Assembly (NCBI RefSeq): GCF_949987535.1
Contig: NC_080081.1
Location: forward strand, 34,574,428-34,638,427
Direction of reading: 5' to 3'
Length of the DNA: 64,000 bases
Origin: Balaenoptera acutorostrata
Taxonomy: Eukaryota > Chordata > Mammalia > Artiodactyla > Balaenopteridae
In this document: piece by piece, positions 10,920-21,143 of the stretch
Layout of the letters: each line of letters begins with the position of its first letter
How positions within the stretch are numbered: the stretch's first letter is position 1
Notes under the pieces: model-generated
The model's input: the letters and a program-made list of their open reading frames with translations, nothing else
Database searches by the model: none
Told to the model about the DNA's origin: nothing
Translations under genes and position numbers: made by a program

Positions 10920-12585
10920 ACATGTTCATCCTCCTTAAACACTGTTCACTCCTCAAGCCATGATGATTTCATCTTTTCTTTTCATTGACCAATTTCTCGT
11001 CTTAGTCATTGATTCACCCTTCTCTTCCATCTTTACAACTTCTTGTATGTTGGCTTCCACAAAAACTCTACTGACATTTGTCAACTTCCTCTGAAAGTAA
11101 CAAGCAACCTTCAAAGTTGCCAGTTTGTCTCAGTTTTTATCCTGTTAAACTTCCTGTTTTTATCTCCAGCATTTGGCAGTTTTCTTTTAAAATTTTCATT
11201 ATACTGGTTTTCATCCTATCATTCTGATCCCCTCTTCCCTGAATTCTGTTCCTCAACTAATATTGTAAATGGGTTTTCTTTGTCTAAGGAACAGTTTATA
11301 GTCCTTTTTATCAGACTGCTAAAATTGGAAGTAGCGTGGGACAAAATCCCTTCTCACCTCACTTACCCTGCCTTAATACCCCATTTTACCTACATTTCAC
11401 AAAGTTGAGGTTTACATCTCCCTGTTGGTGGAGAATCACTTCCATGGTGACTGACTTTACTGATAAATATATGTCAGACCCTTCAAGCACGTTGGGAAGA
11501 TCAAGAACTATTCTTTCTTAAAATATCAAAAAAATCATGATTCGAATTATTATCTCTGGGCAGATGACTTCCAAATATATGTCCCTCTCTCTCCTGAGCA
11601 CTAGTAGGACATGTCCAGTTACTTGATGAACGTCACACAAATTCCATGACCAAAATATATTCAAAATTGATCTTCACTTTCATCTTTATTCCTCCTTCTG
11701 TTTCCTAGGGGATCATTTTTATTTCAGCCAAGGCTCTAATATTTTCAGTTATTATTAATAGAGAGTTTTCTTTCACTTGAAGTCTGCATTTCATAAACGA
11801 TTCTATCAAGAATTGTTCATTATAAGCTCTCTACCTTTATACCTCATATTCTCCCAACTTCACCATTCCTATTGTCTCTAGCCTATAATATTGCTGATAC
11901 ATTTGGGACATCTTAGATTTCAGGACAAATGATGCTTCTAACTGATCTCCTTGTTCACAGTCTCTCCATTTGTATTGAAAACAAACTAACAATGGCAAAA
12001 TAAATGAACCAAAAAAAAAAAAACCCAAAAACCCTTCCATAGTTACTGATTGGTTATAAAAATAAAGATTATTCTTTTTTTAAAAAATATTAAGGCTTTT
12101 TGTGAATTGTTTCCAAGCTACTTCTAGATTTATCTCTTACTTCTCCAGTTTAAATGATGTCTTAGCTAACCTAAGCGACTTGTTGTTTATAAATATTCTG
12201 CATTGTGTGGTTTTTATGCCTTTGCTTTGTGTTCCTATGCCAGGAATGCACCTTCTCTGCCCAAGTCCTCCTTGCCAAGGTCTTCAATTCCAAGTCCTTC
12301 CTCTGTTCCAGAGCTCTCTCAAATGCCACCTCCTTCAAGCATACTTTGAAAGTTTCTCTTCTGAACTTAAACAACCCTTTCTCCCAACTTTTAAAAATGT
12401 CATTTATCACCGTGTTTATGGTGTTATAGTTATTCATAAACATGCTTTTTATTCCACTTACTCTCTTAAGAAAACAGGACCCATGTCTGACTCAACTTTG
12501 TACACTGCACAGTAGAGCACAGATGATGTAATACATCATGTACTATAAAAGTTAAGAAAATATTGACTAAATGAATGAATGTACT
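10920..12585 (+). mobile_element. LINE-2, 1.6 kb covering 3' ORF2 to tail
   Basis: Sense-strand L2 landmarks occur in the expected order. They are ggcttccacaaaaactctac (about 11,051), an attatctctgggcagatgac box (about 11,548; the L2 'gctgatgactcccaaattt' site), catgtccagttacttgatga, then ccaggaatgcaccttctctg (12,240), caaatgccacctccttcaag (12,320), gacccatgtctgactcaact (12,479), and a gaatgaatg tail ending at about 12,582. Open frames of 121 and 137 codons inside it are decayed scraps or shadows of the L2 reverse-transcriptase frame, with no continuous protein. This is one of the longest L2 remnants in the window. Confidence 0.7.
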
Positions 12586-13988
12586 CACGTACATCAGAAA
12601 ACTTACTGTCATTGATCTAATCTTATTGATGTTTCTCTAGTCTATGTATACTTGTAGGCTAACTGTCGAAGAAAAGAGCATGCATTAGTGTGGATTTGAC
12701 TCCAACTTTCTCACAAAAAGTAACAATGCACTTTGAATGTGTTCGAATGCTCTTACGTCTTCCCTTCTGTCCTCTTACCCTCTCAAAAATACCAGACCGT
12801 ACTCCACTTGTTTTTCTGCAGTCATGAATTTCTACGTTCATCTATTTTTTCAATTATGGTTTTTGGTCAAATGTGGGTTTTTTTTCCTTAAATTCTTATT
12901 AAGCTTTTCCATGTGTTTTTCTGGTTTCATCAGTTAAATTGCCCCTGTGTTCAAGGCGTTTGTCATTATAGTTCAGTGGGGGTCTACTGCCATATTCTGT
13001 ATAAGTACCCAATGAAGTTTTGAATGAATTTTATGTGTAATTGGTCATAGTGATAATCTGTTCCTCTAAGGCAAGTCACAAAGAGCCTAGGCACTGTTTT
13101 TCCCTCTTCCTGTAAGCTTAATTTTCAATGATAATTATTATTTGGTCAGTGGAAACAGCCACAGTTCTTCTCTTAGACTCTGGTTCTTCAAAACTCTTTG
13201 CTGATACTTGAGGTAGTTGTCCAGAAAATACACGCATACTTCTAACACTCTGTTGACATTTACTTTACTCTGTTGATGCAGCTCAGTGCTTTCTGGTGGA
13301 TAGGACCACGAATATAGAGTTTTAGAGCATTTTATATGACCTTTTAATAAAAAGTGAGATGTGCAATAACCAGCAATCATTCACAGCTGCCAAAAATGGC
13401 ATGCAGGACGCCTTCACCTTCACTGACAGCCACAGTCAGTCTCAACTACTTGATATTAGCTAAAACAAATTTCTATTCTGTTGTGTTATTAGAAAAAAAG
13501 ATGGGTTGTATTATGAAAATATAGGTAAAATTTTGAAATGGATTACTTCCTGGGAAGTAAAAATAGTTGGACTTTTTTCCCTCAGAGTCGAAACTACTTG
13601 TAGAATAAGGAAACTGTTGGGTGAAGAAAACTAGCCCTTTCAAGCCCCTGGGTCCCATCTGAGTAATGCCTTTAAACAGGTAAGAAGGGGTATATATTCA
13701 ACAGTGTTTTCTTTTATTTTTTTAAATTGATGGGTGTACTTTAATTGACTTACATGAAAAAAAGGGTTTTATGGACTCAGGTTATATATAAAATATTCAT
13801 TTTAAGAGAATAACATGAATTCTTTATGATGATAGATGAATAATTTTGAAAAATACTGTCATTAATAAAATGTGACCCTTTGATATAAAACTGTAAGGTG
13901 ATCAGCTTACTTCTAGGAAGTAACCAACCCCTTGGAATACTCTGACTATTTGGTGATATTTATATATTTAAGGAGCTCTTGCTCTCTA
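12586..13988. other. Unique non-coding sequence
   Basis: No repeat or exon is identified. Open frames on both strands around 12,659-12,937 and 13,138-13,380 lack recognisable domains. The short block 13,711-13,766 is reminiscent of an L1 tail on the minus strand but too degraded to call. Confidence 0.4.
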
Positions 13989-14022
13989 GTGCTGTCCAAT
14001 TACTTTCTGGTGAAAAAATAAT
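13989..14022. mobile_element. Terminal fragment of hAT-like transposon
   Basis: The words agtgctgtccaattactttc and tggtga match the terminal inverted repeat and first bases of the same hAT family as the element at 10,600-10,919. Only the end is preserved. A short match, so chance cannot be ruled out. Confidence 0.4.
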
Positions 14023-14214
14023 TTCAATAACTCATAATATTCATAATATGTACTAGTCCAGTGTTAATGTTATCATTGCCGGTCCAAAGAATGAATACAT
14101 CAAATAGCAGTAACAATCTAAAGTAAAATAAAACTTAGGCACATACGATATATTGTTTTCCCTTTATTATTTCTGAACATCATTTCTTTCTAAAGGACCT
14201 TGCTATATGTTTAG

Positions 14215-14950
14215 AATGTATTCTGGAAATGATATTGGGGAAGTAGTTCCAGTTAGAGAAAATGATATGAATAAATATAGAGAAGTGGGGAATATTAGTG
14301 GGAATAAAGAGAAGGAATTGGTGAAAGAAAATGCTAGATTAGGTGTTTAGGATCAGACCATAATGAGATTTCAGCATCGTGCTAAGGGGTTTGGAAATAC
14401 CTTGTAGGGGAGTGGGTAAAGTGTTTCTGGAAGGGTCTAGATAGTAAATATTATAGGCTTTGCAAGCCATATGGTCTCTGTTGCAACTACTCAACTTTGC
14501 CACTGTAGTGCCAAAGCAACCATGGAAAATCCGTGAACAAATGAACGTGGCTGTGTTCCAATAAAACTGCATTTAGGAAAACAGGTAGGCAAGATTTGCC
14601 CTGCAGACTGTAATTTGCTGACCTCTGCTCTAAAGAATAGGGAGCCAACAGATGGCTTTTTAAGCAAAGAAGAGGGGTAATTAAACTAAAGGTTGAACTG
14701 GGGCAGGAGAAGAGAGAAGGAAGGGGAGGGATAGATTAGATAGAACCTTTGAAATAGAGCTGATACATTTCGTGAAAAATTCAAGGTAAATTCAAGAAGT
14801 GGGCTTTCCTATTCTTGAAAATGGATGAAACAGTAGATAATGATGGAATCAAGGTCACTAAAATCTTGGCAGGCTGGCATGGTAGATCACATATAGGTAA
14901 TATAAATTTAATAGAGGTGAATGTAAGATCCTGTATGGGAAGAGTTTGAA
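14215..14950 (-). mobile_element. LINE-2 relic interrupted by a hAT-like element
   Basis: After 14,635 the sequence gagccaacagatggcttttt matches the reverse complement of the L2 ORF2 box that reads aaaaccctccaatggcttcc in sense. The part before 14,425 (gtgctaaggggtttggaaat) fits the adjacent L2 sequence on the same strand. The two halves are separated by a hAT-like transposon at 14,426-14,634, so the L2 is the older layer. Sequence is badly decayed and the outer limits are uncertain. Confidence 0.5.
14426..14634 (-). mobile_element. hAT-like DNA transposon nested in L2
   Basis: The element reads gggtctagatagtaaatatt, ggctttgcaagccatatggt, tgttgcaactactcaacttt, gtggctgtgttccaataaaa, and finishes with atttgctgacctctgctcta. 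This is the widespread mammalian non-autonomous hAT family whose opposite strand reads 'ggtcagcaaac...'. About 209 bp. Strand is given relative to that convention. The first terminal repeat is eroded. Confidence 0.7.
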
Positions 14951-15070
14951 ATGGTTTATTTAACAATATTATGTGTGAAAATGATTTGGAGATTGTAGTT
15001 GACTGCAAGCTCAATTGTGAGTTGACAGTTTAAGGAGGCAACATGAAAAAGGAAAAGGGTTCTGAGATTA
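14951..15070 (+). mobile_element. L3/CR1-type LINE scrap
   Basis: The words gattgtagttgactgcaagc and tcaattgtgagttgacagtt match the CR1/L3 sense box ggttatagttgactgcaagctcaatatgagtcaacagt in order. Only about 60-100 bp are recognisable. Its orientation is opposite to the other L3 remnants at 5,800 and 36,452. Confidence 0.45.
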
Positions 15071-15094
15071 CCTCAGAAGAATCCTTGGAATTAC

Positions 15095-15240
15095 AAGAAC
15101 TAAAAGCATTTATTCTATCTGATCTTCACGATAACTTCTGAACAATAAAGCCATGTATTTTTCTCTTTATAGAGAAGTGATTTTGAGGAATCCAGGGCTA
15201 AGTTTCTTACAAGAGGGCCTCCAGTTGAATTGAGCATATT
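15095..15240 (-). mobile_element. MIR SINE fragment
   Basis: The order catttattctatctgatctt, cacgataacttctgaacaat, then tttctctttatagagaagtg and aggaatccagggctaagttt follows the reverse complement of MIR (…catttaatcctcacaacaacc … cccattttacagatgagg …). Decayed but collinear. Confidence 0.5.
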
Positions 15241-18200
15241 TTCTCTTCATTTCCCAATATTTTACACCGAAGTGATTCTGACATAGAGTCTACTATTATT
15301 TGAGTGTTAATGCTAGAGCCATGAGAGTTAGCTAGGATGGCTAATAACATCTATAACAACCTTACATACATACATGTATGTATAATATATACACGCATAA
15401 TATTTAAAGGAACAGATTTAGATTAGACAACATTGTACAAAAGAAGTACACATCTCGTTTGAATGGATTTTTTGACTTTGCATGCATGACCCCTATGCTT
15501 ATTACAAATATATTCAGAATTAGGCAACTTGTCCTTTATGTGATTGAAAACATATGTTTTACACAATTTTTTATTGCTTCTATGTACTTAGCTTTTAACC
15601 TAGGAAAAAGAAATGTGTAAATAGTTTAAATGATTCCTCTTGGAGAACAGGTTTGTACAGAGTAGAGTAGACTGGTAGCCCCAGGTGATGACTCTTGCCC
15701 TTCCTTGGAACTTTTATACCTTTCGGTTGCTTTATTTTTCTTGTTATAAAATTAATAAGGCTGATCAATGCTCATCGTACCATAAGGGAATGCCTTTGAT
15801 CTTACATATTCTTTTATAGAAGTAATACACATATCCAGAATAATTTGGTAAGACAGTTTTTGAGAAGACCAGTAATAAAATGTTTATTCCATATTATTAG
15901 ATTTACAGTGCTAAATACACAGCATTTTTACATGAAGGTGGAATTAGTAGTGTATGTTTCTGCAACCCAGATACCCATCAGGCTTAATCTGCTTTAAAGC
16001 CTTGTTGTAAACAATTTTAGGAAGTACTGTAATTTTTGTTGTATGTTGAATATTACTAATTACCTAATGTTCTTCTTCTAGCGTGATTGAAAACTTCATC
16101 ACCTTACCTATATACACTAACTTCATTACCTATAGACACTAACTATTGAATTTGCATGTGCCTATTTTATTGTTAACTGATGCTAAAGTTTCTGTCCCCA
16201 GGTCTCTCATTGTGCTTTGTTATCGTTTTGCATAGCTTCCATAAGCCCTGAGTAATATTTTAATAATATTAAGTGATGTAACATAAATAGCAGTGTGTTG
16301 GCATGGGAATAGTTTTTTGATATCTCCATTTGATGGATATCAATCCTGATTACTCCTGATGGACCATTATCACCTAAGATTCTTGTCAAGGTTATTGCCA
16401 TATTGATGCTTTCCTTCCAGAAAATATATTTGATTTTTTCAGGAGCAGTGTCCTCTTATTTAATCATTACTGTGTGTGGCTTTTGAAATAATTATCTCTT
16501 AAAATTATATGCTTGAAATGAAATTTTACCCACCCTAGATTTTTTCTGTTCCTCTTGACATTCTAATCTATCAATATTTTCTGTCATGTGTGTGGCCGAG
16601 AATGTGGGGTTTGGTTCAGAAATGCCAGTTCAGACCTGATTATTAATCAAGACATGGGTATGAAAAATAAAAAGAAGCTCATTCATTTGGGGAATAATTA
16701 ATTTTAACCAAGTTTGCACTCTGGGACTTGAAACAGTTTCACCTCATCTTTACAAATGTTTAATGCAAAATCTCCAATACAAGTGAAGTGCCCTAGGTGA
16801 TCTGTTGAATTTTTCTCCCTTTTTTGTCCATCACTCCTAGATCTTTTGTGTTCTGTTGCTCAGAATTTCTCCATCAATCTGAGGTGAATTATTTTATAGC
16901 ATAAAGTCAATAAAGAAAATAAAGCCTACCATATGATTTTCATTCACTTTCTATGGAATGGAGTAAGGTAGCTAATTATCATAATTAATTTACATAGTTA
17001 AAAAATCTCAGTAACAAAACAGAACCCGAACAGGTGGTTTGTATTGAAGAAATAAAATAAGCGTTATTATTTTAGCCTAGGACAATTCTTTTTCTATTAC
17101 ACATGACTTAGATAGAATGAAGTAGACAGCTCACGCTGAGAAAACTGAAATGTAGAGAATGCAAGGGTTAAAACGCAGACAATACACCCAGGAGTGTCAC
17201 AGGCATGGATCTCTGAAAATTACGATGAACCATCCAACTTGAATGAATAAAAAGCATGAGCTGGTCTGTTGTTTGCTTTCAGTTTTGAAAGTCATTTTAT
17301 AAGTTGAGCATGCTAATGATTTCATATCTCTGATCACATTTATAAAGGCATTCATTTCTCTTATGTTAAATGTATTTATAAGGGTTTAGTGACAATTACT
17401 TTTAAGTAAATTTTATTTACTTTCTAAGTTTAATTAATTAACAAGAATATATTTTTTTCTCTTTTGAAGCACAGTTTTTGTAAAGTGAAAATATTTATGA
17501 TTATGCTGGTATAGTCCTTAAGGTCACCTACTCATTTCCTTAGAGTCCTTGCGAATGACATCCACCTAAAGGCATCTCTCCTCATAATTTGACACTTAAC
17601 CTGACATCTTTAGGTTTGAATTTGGGGAATTCCAATTTTGGGTTCTAAATATGGAAACGTTTCCAAATAGATATGATCATAGTTTTGTCAAGTATAAAAA
17701 AGTAAAGTAAAATCCGTTGTATTACCAAATAAAATGTTCTGAATACTGAAATTAAATCAAATGCTTTCTTTTTGTACTGGAGTAGATGTACTCCATGGGA
17801 AATTAGTGCTTTATGAAAGGCACTTCTTCCTATTTTTTCATTTAATTGACATAAAAGAGACAGTATGTATTCAGAAGCAGTCATTTTTGAGAATGCTGAT
17901 ACATTCGTATATTTTAACTGTAGAAGCGCTGGACATGGGCAGTGTTTTGCGTTAAATTCCACACCTGATCGCATGACTGTTGGAAGATTTCCAGAGTATG
18001 CTCTGAAAGGGACTGTTGCTTCCAAGTTGTGCCACTGAAATTAAGATCTACTCCCCAGAGAAGACAAGTGAATTCACACAGTATGCTTTATGCCCAATGA
18101 AAACAAGCTGATCTGGGTTACTACTTTGCTTAGAACTGTGAAAAGTACAATAACATGTACTTACAGCTGATTGAGTGAATTCTATTTGTACCTTAAGCAT

Positions 18201-19790
18201 AGAATCGATGATTTACTATGTGGCTTTGTTTTAGATTCTTCTGACATGTTAAGATTCTCTGAAAAGCTAGTTAGTTATACTAACTCTATTCCAGAGCAAC
18301 ATTCTCTGGCCATTCCATTTTCAACTTTTTATTACACATGAAATAGGCTAATCATTGATAGCAAGATATTAATGTTAAAAAATCAACAAAAGTGTGTAGC
18401 CTACCTCTTTGTATTTTGCTTGCATCCATCAAACACATTTTAATAAAAAGAAATCATCAATGCCATACCATTAGCAAACAAGTAATAATCATTCAGACAT
18501 GAAGAAGTATTCAAAGACTGGAATATTTTGGCGGTGAAGACAGGAGAAATAATAGAAATATGCACCAGGGCTGTTGGAATATCTTATAGGGAATATCTAG
18601 AAAATTAGATTAATCAAGGAGCAGACATTTGGAAGAAAGTTTGTGTGAATGCCTGACAAGTCTTGCTCTTTCCCTCATTTCAGATGTTGGCAGGGTAGCA
18701 GGCAGCTCCAAGGGAAATGTGCTCCTTTCATACTTGAGTAATTGATGAATTGTATGCAATATGCAAATGAGAATCCATAAATCTTATGAATGACAGCTTA
18801 ATTTATGTGAGCCTTAATGAATGCAGGATTAGATTTTAATTAAATATCCTCAAAGGCACCCTGAGTAGTAGATTTTTTAGGCCTTGTTTTTTGAAAACTT
18901 GTTTCTCAAGCAATACATTTTACAAAAGCAGAAAACGAGGCAAAGGACTTAACCTATATTTTAGTAATAAATATTGTTTCATTTTCACATAGGAAACAGC
19001 AAATTCAACTGATAGCTCCTTAATAAAATATGTACAGATCTCTTTATTTTGTACACATTTCACTAAATTTGATTACTTTTAATTACTGTTGGTCTCTGAT
19101 ATCGTATGCTATTTTTAATTATAAGAAAGTTATTAAAACTTTACCAAAAAATACACTAGAGCTGAAGAGTTGTTTAATAAAAGATTGTATTAGATAGATA
19201 AACATTCAAAGTATCAAATCTAATTTGACTAAAATAAAGTCTTCCTAACCATTTTTTCTTTTTCAAAATTGCCTCTCTAGACAATATCTAATGAGATAAG
19301 ATGATAAATAAGACTATTTCATACATGATATTTAATAAGGAGAATTGCATACTAAAATTAGACTGAAATGATGTATACTCCTGTGGAATAGTTATTTCCT
19401 TAATTCACTTTAATACCTTGAACTTAAATATAGGTTTTCCGTTGAATGTATATAAGATGACAAATATCATTTTACTTTTCTGTTAGGCATCTACTTTTTG
19501 AATTAGAATTTTCCTAATTTAGTTAGGTTAAAATGCACATATGATTTGGTGTTTAGAAATCCTAAACATTTGTTTCTTTCACTTCAAGTATTTTCTTGTT
19601 AAATTACATTGGGCTTACTTTTTAGTCCGCATTAGTTGTCCCAGCTAAATCAGTTTTAATCGCTGATATAAAAGTATTACTTTGAGTTTTTTCTTGGTAA
19701 TGCTACAAGTGCCTATGTGAATATAAGTAGAAAAAATTGCACATTTTTCTCTCTTAAGTGAAACAAACTTATATAACTTCAAAATGTAGT
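15241..19790. other. Unique sequence, 4.5 kb, with candidate regulatory blocks
   Basis: This is the second longest repeat-poor stretch. It holds a tacatacatacatgtatgta palindromic run at 15,365-15,384, an imperfect duplication at 16,093-16,142, and several AT-rich blocks with densely packed homeodomain-type cores (16,560-16,790; 17,830-18,060; 18,620-18,870). Open frames of 126 codons (minus, 17,645-18,025) and 64 codons show no known domain. No exon could be supported. Confidence 0.4.
18620..18870. promoter_or_regulatory. Candidate conserved enhancer-like block
   Basis: Within 110 bases the sequence packs a perfect octamer atgcaaat (18,761-18,768), a second near-octamer tatgcaat directly upstream (18,753-18,760), a MEIS/PBX-like gaatgacag (18,788-18,796), two taatg/ttaat cores, a K50-homeodomain-type ggatta (18,827-18,832 region) and ttaattaaa (18,838-18,846 region). 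Such density of POU, MEIS and homeodomain-type sites is typical of developmental enhancers. The site matches are visible; enhancer activity and conservation are inferred and untested. Confidence 0.35.
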
Positions 19791-19796
19791 TTATTA

Positions 19797-20060
19797 AACT
19801 TCCAGTTACAGGATGAATAAATTCTGGGGATCTCACGGACATCATGTTGACTATAGTTAACAGTACTGTAGTGTATGCTTGAAAATTGCTGAGAGTAGGT
19901 CTTCAATGTTCTCACCAGACGCACACAAGATGTGAGGTGTTGGATGTGTTAACTAACCTTACTGTGTCAATCATTTCACAATATACACATATATCAAGCC
20001 ATTAAGTTGTACACCTCAAACATATACAATGCTATACATCAATAAAGCTGGGGAAAAATG
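19797..20060 (+). mobile_element. Older L1 3' end (3' UTR)
   Basis: Sense L1 3' UTR landmarks occur in order: attctggggatctcacggac, gttgactatagttaacagta, tcttcaatgttctcaccaga, gatgtgttaactaaccttac, caatcatttcacaatataca, gttgtacacctcaaacatat and the terminal caataaagctgggg. This is the L1MA-type 3' end shared by placental mammals and is older than the L1s at 8.5, 31 and 51 kb. 5'-truncated; no ORF2 remains. Confidence 0.8.
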
Positions 20061-20767
20061 CAGTTTGTTCACCTAATGTCTGTGTAGGTGTGTAGGTGTG
20101 AATTTCATTGAGAAGAATAGACGTTTAAATATGGTAGTCAGTCAGAGGCTTTTACTAGAGCTGAGCGTCCGAGGTGGAGGTATCTGGAAATGCCTTGAAA
20201 TAGCATGCACAAGTTTTGGTATATAACCATGTGTTCATTTTACTGACTTGATGAGTATATAACCTTCCACAGGTTTTCAAAGGGATTCATTGTCTAAAAA
20301 AATAAGCTACTATAATGAACAAAATAACAGCAAATACAGAACTTACTGAAGCAAAGTATATCTATGTAAAACCAGACAAAAACATGTAATCCATGCCTTA
20401 TAAACCATATAACTTTCTAAAGGATCAATCGTGTGTAAACATGCTTTCCTCAAGTCTTTCATTAGTAATTTCTTTTTAAACACAGTATGATTTATTTTCA
20501 GAACAGTATTTAAGTAAAATATCCTGCATTTTTGTTTTATTTTCCATGATTATTGCCATCTTAAATATTGTGGTGAATTAAGGAGCCCATTTCTCTAATA
20601 ATTATCATCAATTCTATCTAATCTATTTATGCAAAGAACATCTACTGACCAAAGTTAAATTTATATGTGCAAATAAGATGACAAAATAGTTCTAGAGAAA
20701 ATATTTAAAAGTATTTTAGAAAACAACAAAATTTAACTGACTTTAAATTTGCTGTAAAGTTATATTT
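20061..20767. other. Unique AT-rich sequence
   Basis: A short direct repeat gtgtaggt occurs near 20,082-20,098. No repeat family or gene is recognised. Confidence 0.4.
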
Positions 20768-21143
20768 TACATATGTAATTTTTTTTTTATATAGTTTTTT
20801 TTTTTTTGGCTTTGGGTTTTTCTTTTTTTTTTAACCCCACATTTGTTTATTTATTTATTTTTTATTTTGGCTGTGTTGGGTCTTCGTTTCTGTGCGAGGG
20901 CTTTCTCTAGTTGCGGCGAGCGGGGGCCACTCTTCATCGCGGTGCGCGGGCCTCTCACTATCGCGGCCTCTCTTGTTGCAGAGCACAGGCTCCAGACGCG
21001 CAGGCTCAGTAGTTGTGGCTCACGGGCCTAGTTGCTCCGCGGCATGTGGGATCTTCCCAGACCAGGGCTCAAACCCGTGTCTCTTGCATTGACAGACAGA
21101 CTCTCAACCACTGCGCCACCAGGGAAGCCCTACATATGTAATT
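20768..21143 (-). mobile_element. CHR-2-type tRNA-derived SINE, short CpG-rich form, with TSD
   Basis: A full copy in reverse. The A-rich tail is at the left and the tRNA-like head ends at the right with cgccaccagggaagccc. The body holds gcgagcgggggccactcttc and gctccagacgcgcaggctca. The 13-base direct repeat tacatatgtaatt at 20,768-20,780 and 21,131-21,143 is a perfect target-site duplication. The tail is unusual: A-runs are broken by short non-A segments at about 20,809-20,822 and 20,834-20,846. Open frames of 62-66 codons here are the standard SINE shadow frames. Confidence 0.92.

Noticed and set aside
11043..11521. Frames of 121 and 61 codons that could be an exon
   Set aside because: They lie inside a LINE-2 remnant, and the order of L2 boxes explains the sequence.
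13711..13766. Possible L1 tail on the minus strand
   Set aside because: Only a vague resemblance to the L1 3' end; no tail or target-site duplication was found.
17645..18025. A 126-codon minus-strand frame
   Set aside because: No recognisable domain or homologous motif; the opposite strand is also open over much of it. Length alone is not enough in 64 kb.
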